Shown: one piece after another, positions 7,396-16,457 of the stretch | How the letters are laid out: every line of letters starts with the position of its first letter | How positions within the stretch are numbered: position 1 is the first letter of the stretch | Source: Tectiglobus sp965223355 | GTDB lineage: Bacteria; Pseudomonadota; Alphaproteobacteria; Rhizobiales; Hyphomicrobiaceae | Direction: 5' to 3' | Assembly (NCBI GenBank): GCA_965223355.1 | Contig: CBDCWE010000003.1 | Span: forward strand, 4,898,001-4,962,000 | DNA length: 64,000 nt | The notes under the pieces: model-generated | What the model saw: only the letters and a program-made list of their open reading frames with translations | Told to the model about the DNA's origin: nothing | The model's database searches: none | Position numbers and translations under genes: made by a program

Positions 7396-9180
7396 TCATG
7401 CAAACGCATCCTTTGCGGACTCGTGGGTCAAGAACAACGAGATGGTGTAGCGGACCCCGAACGTGATCGGCGTAACGCCGTGCAGATAGCCCTTGGTGCC
7501 CGGGAAGAATGCCAGCATGCCTGGAATGATCGGCGGTTTGAGACCGTGCTGCGGGAAGTAAATCTCGCCGCCGCCGAAGTCATTGTTGAGATAGATGATG
7601 CAGGCGAACTGTCGCCACGGAAACGGATGCGGTTGCCCGTCGGTGTTTTCGCTGTCGGCGTGCGGTGCTTGATCGTGCCCGACGCGCCAGCGGTTTATGC
7701 TCAGGCTGTCAGCAAACAGCGGCCTGTCCAATCCATAGGCGGCCCTAACGGTATCGAGAACGCGCCGTCGTATGTCGGTCAGGCCGGCTCTCAGCGTTTG
7801 ATCGCTGATCATGTCGTACTGCACGATACGATCGGACCAGATGTCGTTTGTTTTACGCCACCGCGCATCTTGGGACCTGCAAAAGTCGAGGACCATCCGG
7901 CGCTCCGGACCGGTTATGAAATCCTGCACAATCCCGACGCCTTGCGGTGATGGCCCGCTGGCTTTGACGCTGTCGCAGAAGGCATCGACGCCGTGCAGAT
8001 AGCGCCGTGCCGGGTGCCTATCTGTGCGATCGAGAATGTGATCTGCCGCGACGCTGCCGGCACTCCGTGGTGCAAGGTCGACTGCCACCTCTCGTGCACC
8101 GGCCTGGCCACTTTCGGCTAATCTCGCCGGATCATCTGAACTATTTGCGTGGTCATTGTTCATCCGATACGTCGGCACGCTGCCGGCAACGGTGCTGGCG
8201 GTTCCGCCGACGGTGATCAACCGGCCTTCGGTGGCGGTACTGTCCCGCCCCGACGACAACTCCGCCGCAGCGTTCCTGGCAGGCTCGACGGCCGGCACGC
8301 CGGCATCCTGGTTATGTGCGGGAGGATTTTCTGAACGGTTCTGGGACATTGGGCAGCCACTTACATTGGTTGGTGCAGGATAGCTCTTTAGCTTCTTTTG
8401 ATGATCTTCAAATTTGTTGCCAAAGACATCTTCGCCATGCAAATACCGGCGACCAGCGGCCGACGGTTTTTCCGGGTCGATGTTTTCACGCTCAAATGCA
8501 AAAATCCGACCGGCCTCGCGCTCATGCTCGATAGTTTGGTAATCGATCACATGCTGCGCTGGGACGACATGGAACTTGTCAATATAGTGCCGCGGATACG
8601 GCATCACACAGCCAATCGGTGTTCCGGCCGGAATTCTTATAATATGGTTCGGACGCGTGATTTTGAGATTGAACGTAAAGTCTCGCCGAAGGTTATCGGT
8701 TTCGACGACGGCCGTGAGATGCATAATGCCGTCGATATAGTAGTTCGGCGGGTTTATGCACATGAGATTGACGCCCGGAGGTGTGCGGAACACCCATGGG
8801 TTCTGAATGGTCAGAATGCCGGTTCCGAAATGCGAGGAGACGAGCTGGATGTTGAGATGTTCGGGTTTTTCAGCATATTTTACGATTTTGAGGGCGTCCA
8901 GGCTATCGCCGCCATCCCACATCACTTCAACATCATAGAGACTGTTTACGATGAAGCCGTGTTGGCTGCCCATGGTTAACGGCAGACAAAGGTAGGAATG
9001 CTTGTTGAGCCACGGCCGGAACTTTTTACCGTTTAAGGGTTCGATGAGCTGCGCCGGCAGATCGTCGAGCTCCCGGCTTTGAGCAATCGTTATTATGGTG
9101 TTATCGGGAACCGAAACGCCGTCCGGTATGTTTTCCTTGTTGTAGGACTCAGGTGTCAAAACCTCGGTTTTTGTTTGCAT
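7396..9180 (-). CDS. DUF6065-like domain fused to a prolyl-4-hydroxylase-type Fe(II)/2-oxoglutarate dioxygenase
   Basis: A 594-residue cytoplasmic protein. The start is the ATG at 9180, preceded by AAGGTG at good spacing; a GTG three codons upstream lacks a ribosome site. Residues about 25-235 resemble DUF6065 (FRPWLNKHSYLCLPLTMGSQHGF and an IPAGTPIGCVMPYPR segment). Residues about 270-390 are a low-complexity linker. The motif RRYLHGxDxF occurs twice, at about 244 and 392, flanking that linker. Residues about 410-590 form the double-stranded beta-helix of 2OG oxygenases: iron ligands H507 and D509 (PHADSEN), distal H567 (GYLHGV), and 2OG-binding R577 (FGVRYT), with the spacing of the P4H class. 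The gene lies directly downstream, in the same direction, of a giant protein with nine polyproline linkers, which makes prolyl hydroxylation of that protein the obvious hypothesis. Activity and substrate are inferred, not shown. Confidence 0.82.
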   Translation of the reverse strand: MQTKTEVLTPESYNKENIPDGVSVPDNTIITIAQSRELDDLPAQLIEPLNGKKFRPWLNKHSYLCLPLTMGSQHGFIVNSLYDVEVMWDGGDSLDALKIVKYAEKPEHLNIQLVSSHFGTGILTIQNPWVFRTPPGVNLMCINPPNYYIDGIMHLTAVVETDNLRRDFTFNLKITRPNHIIRIPAGTPIGCVMPYPRHYIDKFHVVPAQHVIDYQTIEHEREAGRIFAFERENIDPEKPSAAGRRYLHGEDVFGNKFEDHQKKLKSYPAPTNVSGCPMSQNRSENPPAHNQDAGVPAVEPARNAAAELSSGRDSTATEGRLITVGGTASTVAGSVPTYRMNNDHANSSDDPARLAESGQAGAREVAVDLAPRSAGSVAADHILDRTDRHPARRYLHGVDAFCDSVKASGPSPQGVGIVQDFITGPERRMVLDFCRSQDARWRKTNDIWSDRIVQYDMISDQTLRAGLTDIRRRVLDTVRAAYGLDRPLFADSLSINRWRVGHDQAPHADSENTDGQPHPFPWRQFACIIYLNNDFGGGEIYFPQHGLKPPIIPGMLAFFPGTKGYLHGVTPITFGVRYTISLFLTHESAKDAFA

Positions 9181-9189
9181 TTGAGTCAC

Positions 9190-9662
9190 CTTTTTCGCTC
9201 ACTTACACGTGCCATTCTAATACCGAGCAGATGAGTTCCACGACAGATGTTTTTTAGAACGCTGTTGAGATCGGGTTTCTGCGACGTTTCAGAGTCAGGT
9301 TTCAAAGTCATTCGGAACCATCCCGCTGCCTGGTTCCGACCAGCCACAGGCGATGACCTCATGAGTTCTCAAGGGGCGCGGAAGCGGGCCGCACGGGTTG
9401 ACCCGCGCTTGGCGGAGATGATTTCGTCAAAGAGGACAAACCCCTCTCCATTACGCCTTGAGACCAATGTCATAGGCGAACCGGCCTGCGCGTCTCCAGC
9501 CTTGCACATTGAGGTTAATTTGCGGCGAGGCGAAAATCAAATCGTTGCATCGCAAGACCAATAGTCGGCTGTGGTAATGAGACGGGGCGGAAGTGGCATT
9601 CACTTCCGCCCCGTCGTTTGTGCCGTGCGACTTTTTACTCTGCAAGGCAGCGGCGGTCTTGA
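9190..9662. other. Intergenic region between the giant protein gene and the hydroxylase gene
   Basis: About 480 bases with a strong hairpin near the giant gene's 3' end and otherwise no supported gene. A 105-codon plus-strand reading frame here has no recognisable domain or good start context. Base composition is lower in GC than the flanks near 9190-9260, where a promoter for the hydroxylase could lie. Confidence 0.5.
9581..9615 (-). terminator. Strong hairpin downstream of the giant repeat-protein gene
   Basis: A perfect 15-bp inverted repeat (GACGGGGCGGAAGTG, loop GCATT) lies 48 bases after the stop of the giant gene in its direction of transcription. No long T-run follows, so it may terminate poorly or act as an mRNA-stabilising or attenuating structure before the downstream hydroxylase gene. 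Confidence 0.6.
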
Positions 9663-12600
9663 TTAAGCGGCCTCGGTCTCGTGTTGGACGAGGTCACTCA
9701 TGCCGTTGGCGACTTCGTTTGCATCAAGGCCGCCATCGTCGATCTTCTGGCCGGCCGCGAACCAGACGTCTTCCGTGAGGATTTCCTCACCAGACCTGGT
9801 CGTTGCCGTTGAGACCATATGCATCTTGCCGTCGGCTCCGATCTCTTCGGTCATCTCGACCGACAGCTTTTTGATGCCGGCCTTGCGCAGCCCGTGCAAT
9901 TCGCCCCTTTCGAGTACGGCGTCGCCGTCATCGATCCAGACCTTGAGGCCTTTGAGCTCCTTGCGCTTGAGGACCCCGTCGCCATTGGCGTCGCGTTCGG
10001 CAAGTTTCTCGTAACCGTTGGCAAAGCCATCGGTAGCGCCGAACAAGGCAGAGCCGTCAATGTCCCACTGACCTTTGCCGACCTTGGTGATCTTGCTGGT
10101 ATCGACGAGGATGCCGTCACCTGTGCCCTCGACCCACTCGATGGCGTCGAGATCACCGTCGGCATCGATGTCGAACAGCACGACGCGGCCAAGTTCGGCA
10201 TCGGGGTCCTTGTGAACGGACGAGGTCTCGCCGGTGACTTCGATTTCCCCTGAACCATCCAGGTCGATAACAATCGGCGTATAGCCCTTCTGGGCAAACC
10301 AAACGTTATCGATCACGAACTTACACGTCGTTGAGGCGCCGTGTTGATCCCGGGCGGTAAAGCTGAAGTTACCAGCAGACAGGAAGTTGGTCAGAGCAGG
10401 ATCTGCAGTGCCGCCGCCGCCGCCCGGAATGGACGGATCGACAGGGAAATCCCAGCTTGAACCACCAGCTTGGACGAACAACTGCAGCTGTCCTGTCGAC
10501 TGATTGAAGCTCTGCACACGATAACCCTGATAGTCGATGGGCGCGCCGGCGTGAACATCACCGAACCATGAATATGGGAAGTTCAAGCTAAAGGTCAGCG
10601 GACCACCTTCCGGATCATAGACATAGCTTGCAAGGTTGATGTTGAGATACGCACCGTTTGCCGCCGAGGTTACTTCAAAATGCGGCTCCTGCGTGCACAC
10701 CGGCCTTTGATTTGTCGGCGGCGGCGGTGGCGGTGGAGGCGGCGGAGGCGGTGGCGGAGGCGGAGGCGGCGGCGGCGGAGGTGCCGCACCTTGAACGCCC
10801 GCGTCCACGTACCTGATGTGCTGACCTTGGTTCAACGTGAACCAAGCCGTGCCGCCGTGTGAGTAAGCGACGTCACTGTTCATGCCATTGCTCACCCCAC
10901 CACTGTTTTGCGTGAAGCTGTAGCCGTTCGGCAGGGTGAACACGACGCCGTAGGTACCCGCATCGAGGTTTGTAAACAGGTACGTTCCATTGCTGGTGTA
11001 CTGCGTCGCAACCGGCGTGCCGGTGGACACCGCCTGATTGTACAGCTCGACCTTGACCTGCTCACCGAAGTTTGCCTCATGGCCATCCTGATAGCCGTCG
11101 CGGTCCGCATCGAGCCAAATCCGGTCACCAATCGAGCCCTTCTGTGCCGGAGGAGGAGGCGGCGGAGGAGGCGGCGGAGGCGGCGGTGGCGGAGGCGGCG
11201 GAGGCGGCGGCGGCGGAGGCGCCTCAACCAAACCGGCATCGACCGTGAGATCGCTTTGCCCTTCCGCAAGGGTGATCCTGTGGCTGTTGCCGTTGGTGGT
11301 GTTGGCATCGCTGTCCAGATCGTCGCCGCCGACATTGCGGACGGTGAATTCGAGACCGTCCGGCTTGACGAACTTGACCCTGTAGTCGCCAGCATCGAGG
11401 TCGCTGAACAAGTAGTTGCCGTCGGCATCGGTGACCTGTTCATCGCCGGTCAGCACGAACCTGGTTCCGTTGTGCTTCAACAGCTTGACCGTAACACCCT
11501 GGACACCGCCTTCGCCGGCATCCTGGACGCCATCACCGTCGACATCCAGCCATACACGATCACCAATCGAGCCCTTCTCCGGCGGCGGAGGTGGAGGCGG
11601 CGGCGGAGGTGGAGGCGGCGGCGGCGGCGGCGGAGGAGGAGGAGGCGGTGGCGGTGGCGGAGGAGGCGGAGGCGCCGCCTCAACCAGACCGGCATCGACC
11701 GTGAGATCGTTTTGCCCTTCCGCAAGGGTGATCCTGTGGCTGTTGCCATTGGTTGTATCGGCATCGCTGTCCAGATCATCGCCGCCGACATTGCGGACGG
11801 TGAATTCGTGACCGTCGGGCTTGACGAAATCAACCCTGTAGTCGCCGGCATCAAGGTCGCTGAACAAGTAGTTGCCGTCGGCATCGGTGACCTGTTCATC
11901 GCCGGTCAGCACGAACCTGGTTCCGTTGTGCTTCAACAGCTTGACCGTAACACCCTGGACACCGCCTTCGCCGGCATCCTGGACGCCATCACCGTCGACA
12001 TCCAGCCATACACGATCACCAATCGAGCCCTTCTCCGGCGGCGGAGGTGGAGGCGGCGGCGGAGGTGGAGGCGGCGGCGGCGGCGGCGGAGGAGGAGGAG
12101 GCGGTGGCGGTGGCGGAGGAGGCGGAGGCGCCGCCTCAACCAGACCGGCATCGACCGTGAGATCGTTTTGCCCTTCCGCAAGGGTGATCCTGTGGCTGTT
12201 GCCATTGGTTGTATCGGCATCGCTGTCCAGATCATCGCCGCCGACATTGCGGACGGTGAATTCGTGACCGTCGGGCTTGACGAAATCAACCCTGTAGTCG
12301 CCGGCATCAAGGTCGCTGAACAAGTAGTTGCCGTCGGCATCGGTGACCTGTTCATCGCCGGTCAGCACGAACCTGGTTCCGTTGTGCTTCAACAGCTTGA
12401 CCGTAACACCCTGGACACCGCCTTCGCCGGCATCCTGGACGCCATCACCGTCGACATCCAGCCATACACGATCACCAATCGAGCCCTTCTCCGGCGGCGG
12501 AGGTGGCGGCGGCGGCGGAGGTGGAGGCGGCGGCGGAGGAGGAGGTGGCGGCGGTGGAGGAGGAGGTGGCGGCGGAGGAGGCGGAGGCGCCGCCTCAACC

Positions 12601-15600
12601 AGACCGGCATCGACCGTGAGATCGTTTTGCCCTTCCGCAAGGGTGATCCTGTGGCTGTTGCCGTTGGTGGTATCAGCATCGCTGTCCAGATCATCGCCGC
12701 CGACATTGCGGACGGTGAATTCGTGACCGTCGGGCTTGACGAAATCAACCCTGTAGTCGCCGGCATCAAGGTCGCTGAACAAGTAGTTGCCGTCGGCATC
12801 GGTGATCTGTTCATCACCGGTCAGCACGAACTCGGTTCCGTTGTGCTTCAGCAGCTTGACCGTAACGCCCTGGACACCGCCTTCGCCGGCATCCTGGACG
12901 CCGTCACCGTCGCCATCCAACCACACACGATCACCAATCGAGCCCTTCTCCGGCGGCGGCGGAGGAGGAGGTGGTGGAGGCGGCGGTGGAGGAGGAGGTG
13001 GCGGCGGCGGCGGAGGCGCCGCCTCAACCAGACCGGCATCGACCGTGAGATCGTTTTGCCCTTCCGCAAGGGTGATCCTGTGGCTGTTGCCATTGGTGGT
13101 GTCGGCATCGCTGTCCAGATCATCGCCGCCGACATTGCGGACGGTGAATTCGTGACCGTCGGGCCTGACGAAATCAACCCTGTAGTCGCCGGCATCAAGA
13201 TCGCTGAACAAGTAGTTGCCGTCGGCATCGGTGATCTGTTCATCACCGGTCAGCACGAACTCGGTTCCGTTGTGCTTCAAGAGCTTGACCGTAACACCCT
13301 GGACACCGACTTCGCCGGCATCCTGGACGCCGTCACCGTCGCCATCCAGCCAAACACGATCACCAATCGAGCCCTTCTCCGGCGGCGGAGGAGGTGGCGG
13401 AGGCGGAGGAGGCGGCGGAGGCGGAGGAGGAGGTGGCGGAGGAGGAGGCGGCGCTGTCGCGACCAAACCGGCATCGACCGTGAGATCGCTTTGCCCGTCC
13501 GCGAGGGTGATCCTGTGGGTCCTGCCGTTTTTGGTGTTGGCATCGCTGTCCAGATCGTCGCCGCCGACATTGCGGACGGTGAATTCGTGATCGTCCGGCT
13601 TGACGAACTTGACCTTGTAGTCGCCGGCATCGAGGCCGCTGAACAAGTAGTTGCCGTCGGCATCGGTGACCTGTTCATCACCGGTCAGCACGAACTTGGT
13701 TCCGTTGTGCTTCAAGAGCTTGACCGTAACACCCTGGACACCGACTTCGCCGGCATCCTGGACGCCGTCACCGTCGCCATCCAGCCAAACACGATCACCA
13801 ATCGAGCCCTTCTCTGGCGGAGGTGGCGGCGGAGGAGGAGGAGGTGGTGGCGGAGGAGGCGGCGCTGTCGCGACCAAACCAGCATCGACCGTGAGATCGC
13901 TTTGCCCTTCCGCGAGGGTGATCCTGTGAGTCTTGCCGTTTTTGGTGTTGGCATCGCTGTCCAGGTCATCGCCGCCGACATTGCGGACGGTAAATTCGTG
14001 ATCGTCGGGCTTGACGAACTTGACCTTGTAGTCGCCGGCATCGAGGCCGCTGAACAAGTAGTTGCCGTCGGCATCGGTGACCTGTTCATCACCGGTCAGC
14101 ACGAACTTGGTTCCGTTGTGCTTCAAGAGCTTGACCGTAACACCCTGGACGCCGCCTTCGCCGGCATCCTGGACGCCATCACCGTCGCCATCCAGCCATA
14201 CACGATCACCAATCGAGCCTTTGGTCGGTGGTCCACTACCCTTGTTGAGGCCGATATCAACGTTTCTGACATTCGGATTGCTTGTGGTCAGGATAACCGG
14301 ACCTGACGTCAGTGTGGTGGTATCGATATCGCTGTCTACGTCATCATCGCCGCCCTGATCCTTGTTGGACAGCTGATAGCCGGTCGGCAATTCGACCTTG
14401 ACCAGATATGTGCCAAGCGGCAGGTCGTCGAAGCTGTAGGCTCCATCCGGACCCGACAGCGTTTCCGCGATCTGGACGCCGTCTTTGTCGCACAGGATCA
14501 CGCGAACACCTTCGAGGCCGACCTCGTCGCCATCTTGGATGCCGTCGCCATCCCGATCGAACCAGACGAAGTCACCAATCGAGCCCTTGTTGATCGCACA
14601 AAGCCCGATGTCGACCGTATCGTTGTCGGGATTGGCAGAGGTGATTTCGACCAGGCCAGTGCGCGCCTGCTGATTGGCGTCATTGTCTTTGGTATCATCG
14701 CCGCCCTGGTTGGTTGGCGAAATTGCAAAGCCGTTCGGTACGTCAAGCGCAACGTAATAGCGCTGGTTCAACGCCAGATTGTCAAACAGATAACTGCCGT
14801 CTGACTGGGTCTGCTGTTGCGCGATCAGGTTGTCGTTTTCGTCGTAGAGATAGACCGTAACGTCGCCAATGCCGTTCTCGCCGGGATCCTGAATGCCGTC
14901 TTGAGAGGCGTCGTCCCAAACGAAATTGCCAATCGAACCCGTCTCTGGCGGAGGAGGAGGAGGAGGAGGCGGTGGTGGCGGAGGAGGCGGAGGAGGCGGA
15001 GGAGGCGGAGCAGCCTCGACCAGGCCGGCATCGACGGTATCGTCATCCTCGCCTTCGCCAAGAACGATCTCATGGGACAGGCCGGTGGCCTGGTCGGCAT
15101 CGCTGTCATTGGCGTCGTCGGTTGCATCCTGTGTCGCAAAGTCATGGCCGTTGGGGCGGACGAACTGCACCTTATAGTTGCCGGCATCCAGATCATCGAA
15201 CAGGTAGTTGCCGTTCGCATCGGTAACGACTTCATCGCCGGTCAGGCTGAAGTCCGTGCCGTCGAACTTGAGCAGCTTGACCGTGACGCCAGCAGCACCG
15301 TTTTCGCCGGCGTCCTGGACACCGTCGCCATCGCTGTCGAGCCAGACCCGGTCGCCAATCGAACCCTTGGCAGGTGGCTGTGACTTTTGGCACAGCCCGA
15401 TGTCGACCGACCTGTCGGTATTGCCGCCCGAGATCGCAATAATGTCGGACATACGGATGTTCGGGTCGATGTCACTATCGCGATCATCGTCGCTGCCCTG
15501 GTTGGCATCGGTGTAGTCATAACCGGACGGCAGCTCGACCGACACGCGGTAGTGGTTATCGCCGAGTTCGGAAAACTCGTAATAGCCGTTTTCATCCGTC

Positions 15601-16457
15601 GTGGTCGAACGGATGAAGTTGCCGTCCTTGTCCAGGAGATTGACGGTGACGCCGGCAATGCCGCTTTCACCGGCGTCCTGGATGCCGTTTTTGGAGGCGT
15701 TATCGAGCCATACGTAATCGCCAATCGTGCCTTTCTGAACGCACAGGCCAATGTCGACCGACCTGTCGGTGTTACCGCCGGAGATCGTTATAATGTCGGA
15801 CATTCTGGTGTCCGGGTCGACGTCGCTGTCGCGTTCATCGTCGCTGCCCCGGTTGGCATAGGTGTAGCCATGCCCCCACGGCATATCGACCGACACGCGG
15901 TATTGGTCATCGCCGAGCCCGGAAAACTCGTAATAGCCGTTTTCATCCGTCGTGGTCGAACGGATGAAGTTGCCGTCCTTGTCCAGGAGATTGACGGTGA
16001 CGTTGGCAATGCCGTTTTCGTCGGTGTCCTGGACGCCGTTTTCAGGACTTCTATCAAGCCATACGTAGTCGCCGATCGTGCCCTTGCGATCGCACAGGCC
16101 GATATCGATTGAGAGGTTTTTCTCACCATCCGCGATCGAGAACACGTCGGTTACGCCGGTGTCCTGGTTGACATCGCTGTCTCTGCCATCCCTCACGGCA
16201 TTGGCGTAGGTGAACGCATACCCGCTCGGTAGGTCGACGACGGCGACTTTGTAATCACCGGCCGGCACGTTGGTAAATTTGTAGACGCCATTGGCGTTCG
16301 TCACGCACTCGGCGATGACGTTGTCAGAGCTGTCGAGAAGTTGCACGGTGATACCGGCAACGCCCACTTCCTCTACGTCCTTTCGTCCATCTTCGTTTGC
16401 ATCCAACCAGACCTTGTTACCGATTGTTGCTGTTCCACCGCCAACAGAAGTTGCCAT
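9663..16457 (-). CDS. Giant SdrD B-like repeat protein with polyproline linkers, probable type I secreted adhesin
   Basis: A 2264-residue protein with no signal peptide, preceded by GGGAG nine bases before the ATG. It has 14 SdrD B/Cna-B-like beta-sandwich domains of about 100-120 residues, each starting IGDxVWLDxDxDGxQD, a Ca-binding-type Asp loop. Domains 1-3, 5 and 6 are divergent. Domains 7-13 are nearly identical to each other; domain 14 is divergent. Nine pure-proline tracts of roughly 15-33 residues follow domains 4 and 7 to 14. They use CCG, CCT and CCA codons with no CCC seen. After residue about 1920 comes an Ig/cadherin-like region. From about 2057 there is an Asp-rich region (VIDLDGSGE, FDIDADGDLD, RDANGDGVLKRKEL) like the C-terminal parts of RTX-type secreted proteins. 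The likely fate is the cell surface or outside via a TolC-dependent type I exporter. Translation should depend on EF-P. Extracellular location and Ca binding are inferred. Confidence 0.9.
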   Translation of the reverse strand: MATSVGGGTATIGNKVWLDANEDGRKDVEEVGVAGITVQLLDSSDNVIAECVTNANGVYKFTNVPAGDYKVAVVDLPSGYAFTYANAVRDGRDSDVNQDTGVTDVFSIADGEKNLSIDIGLCDRKGTIGDYVWLDRSPENGVQDTDENGIANVTVNLLDKDGNFIRSTTTDENGYYEFSGLGDDQYRVSVDMPWGHGYTYANRGSDDERDSDVDPDTRMSDIITISGGNTDRSVDIGLCVQKGTIGDYVWLDNASKNGIQDAGESGIAGVTVNLLDKDGNFIRSTTTDENGYYEFSELGDNHYRVSVELPSGYDYTDANQGSDDDRDSDIDPNIRMSDIIAISGGNTDRSVDIGLCQKSQPPAKGSIGDRVWLDSDGDGVQDAGENGAAGVTVKLLKFDGTDFSLTGDEVVTDANGNYLFDDLDAGNYKVQFVRPNGHDFATQDATDDANDSDADQATGLSHEIVLGEGEDDDTVDAGLVEAAPPPPPPPPPPPPPPPPPPPPPETGSIGNFVWDDASQDGIQDPGENGIGDVTVYLYDENDNLIAQQQTQSDGSYLFDNLALNQRYYVALDVPNGFAISPTNQGGDDTKDNDANQQARTGLVEITSANPDNDTVDIGLCAINKGSIGDFVWFDRDGDGIQDGDEVGLEGVRVILCDKDGVQIAETLSGPDGAYSFDDLPLGTYLVKVELPTGYQLSNKDQGGDDDVDSDIDTTTLTSGPVILTTSNPNVRNVDIGLNKGSGPPTKGSIGDRVWLDGDGDGVQDAGEGGVQGVTVKLLKHNGTKFVLTGDEQVTDADGNYLFSGLDAGDYKVKFVKPDDHEFTVRNVGGDDLDSDANTKNGKTHRITLAEGQSDLTVDAGLVATAPPPPPPPPPPPPPPPPEKGSIGDRVWLDGDGDGVQDAGEVGVQGVTVKLLKHNGTKFVLTGDEQVTDADGNYLFSGLDAGDYKVKFVKPDDHEFTVRNVGGDDLDSDANTKNGRTHRITLADGQSDLTVDAGLVATAPPPPPPPPPPPPPPPPPPPPPPPPEKGSIGDRVWLDGDGDGVQDAGEVGVQGVTVKLLKHNGTEFVLTGDEQITDADGNYLFSDLDAGDYRVDFVRPDGHEFTVRNVGGDDLDSDADTTNGNSHRITLAEGQNDLTVDAGLVEAAPPPPPPPPPPPPPPPPPPPPPPEKGSIGDRVWLDGDGDGVQDAGEGGVQGVTVKLLKHNGTEFVLTGDEQITDADGNYLFSDLDAGDYRVDFVKPDGHEFTVRNVGGDDLDSDADTTNGNSHRITLAEGQNDLTVDAGLVEAAPPPPPPPPPPPPPPPPPPPPPPPPPPPPPPPPEKGSIGDRVWLDVDGDGVQDAGEGGVQGVTVKLLKHNGTRFVLTGDEQVTDADGNYLFSDLDAGDYRVDFVKPDGHEFTVRNVGGDDLDSDADTTNGNSHRITLAEGQNDLTVDAGLVEAAPPPPPPPPPPPPPPPPPPPPPPPPPPPPPPPEKGSIGDRVWLDVDGDGVQDAGEGGVQGVTVKLLKHNGTRFVLTGDEQVTDADGNYLFSDLDAGDYRVDFVKPDGHEFTVRNVGGDDLDSDADTTNGNSHRITLAEGQNDLTVDAGLVEAAPPPPPPPPPPPPPPPPPPPPPPPPPPPPPPPEKGSIGDRVWLDVDGDGVQDAGEGGVQGVTVKLLKHNGTRFVLTGDEQVTDADGNYLFSDLDAGDYRVKFVKPDGLEFTVRNVGGDDLDSDANTTNGNSHRITLAEGQSDLTVDAGLVEAPPPPPPPPPPPPPPPPPPPPPPPPAQKGSIGDRIWLDADRDGYQDGHEANFGEQVKVELYNQAVSTGTPVATQYTSNGTYLFTNLDAGTYGVVFTLPNGYSFTQNSGGVSNGMNSDVAYSHGGTAWFTLNQGQHIRYVDAGVQGAAPPPPPPPPPPPPPPPPPPPPPPTNQRPVCTQEPHFEVTSAANGAYLNINLASYVYDPEGGPLTFSLNFPYSWFGDVHAGAPIDYQGYRVQSFNQSTGQLQLFVQAGGSSWDFPVDPSIPGGGGGTADPALTNFLSAGNFSFTARDQHGASTTCKFVIDNVWFAQKGYTPIVIDLDGSGEIEVTGETSSVHKDPDAELGRVVLFDIDADGDLDAIEWVEGTGDGILVDTSKITKVGKGQWDIDGSALFGATDGFANGYEKLAERDANGDGVLKRKELKGLKVWIDDGDAVLERGELHGLRKAGIKKLSVEMTEEIGADGKMHMVSTATTRSGEEILTEDVWFAAGQKIDDGGLDANEVANGMSDLVQHETEAA
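11400..14170 (-). repeat. Tandem near-identical domain-plus-linker units within the giant gene
   Basis: Homologous points recur at 11416, 11872, 12328, 12787, 13216, 13651 and 14062, giving periods of 456, 456, 459, 429, 435 and 411 bp. All periods are multiples of three, and the differences come mainly from proline-tract length. The units around 11577-12032 and 12033-12488 look identical base for base, including the linker, which points to very recent duplication or gene conversion. Confidence 0.9.

Noticed and set aside
9247..9564. A 105-codon frame between the hydroxylase and giant genes
   Set aside because: No domain, no ribosome site, and it would occupy the upstream control region of the hydroxylase gene.
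11400..14170. Regularly spaced repeats suggesting a CRISPR-like array
   Set aside because: The period is 411-459 bp, all multiples of three, inside a continuous protein frame. Neither repeat nor spacer sizes fit CRISPR and no cas genes are present.
10908..14306. An 1132-codon plus-strand open frame antisense to the giant gene
   Set aside because: It is the mirror of the repeat gene; its product is poly-Arg and low complexity and exists only because of the biased codons of the domain and proline repeats. The minus-strand protein has clear domains.
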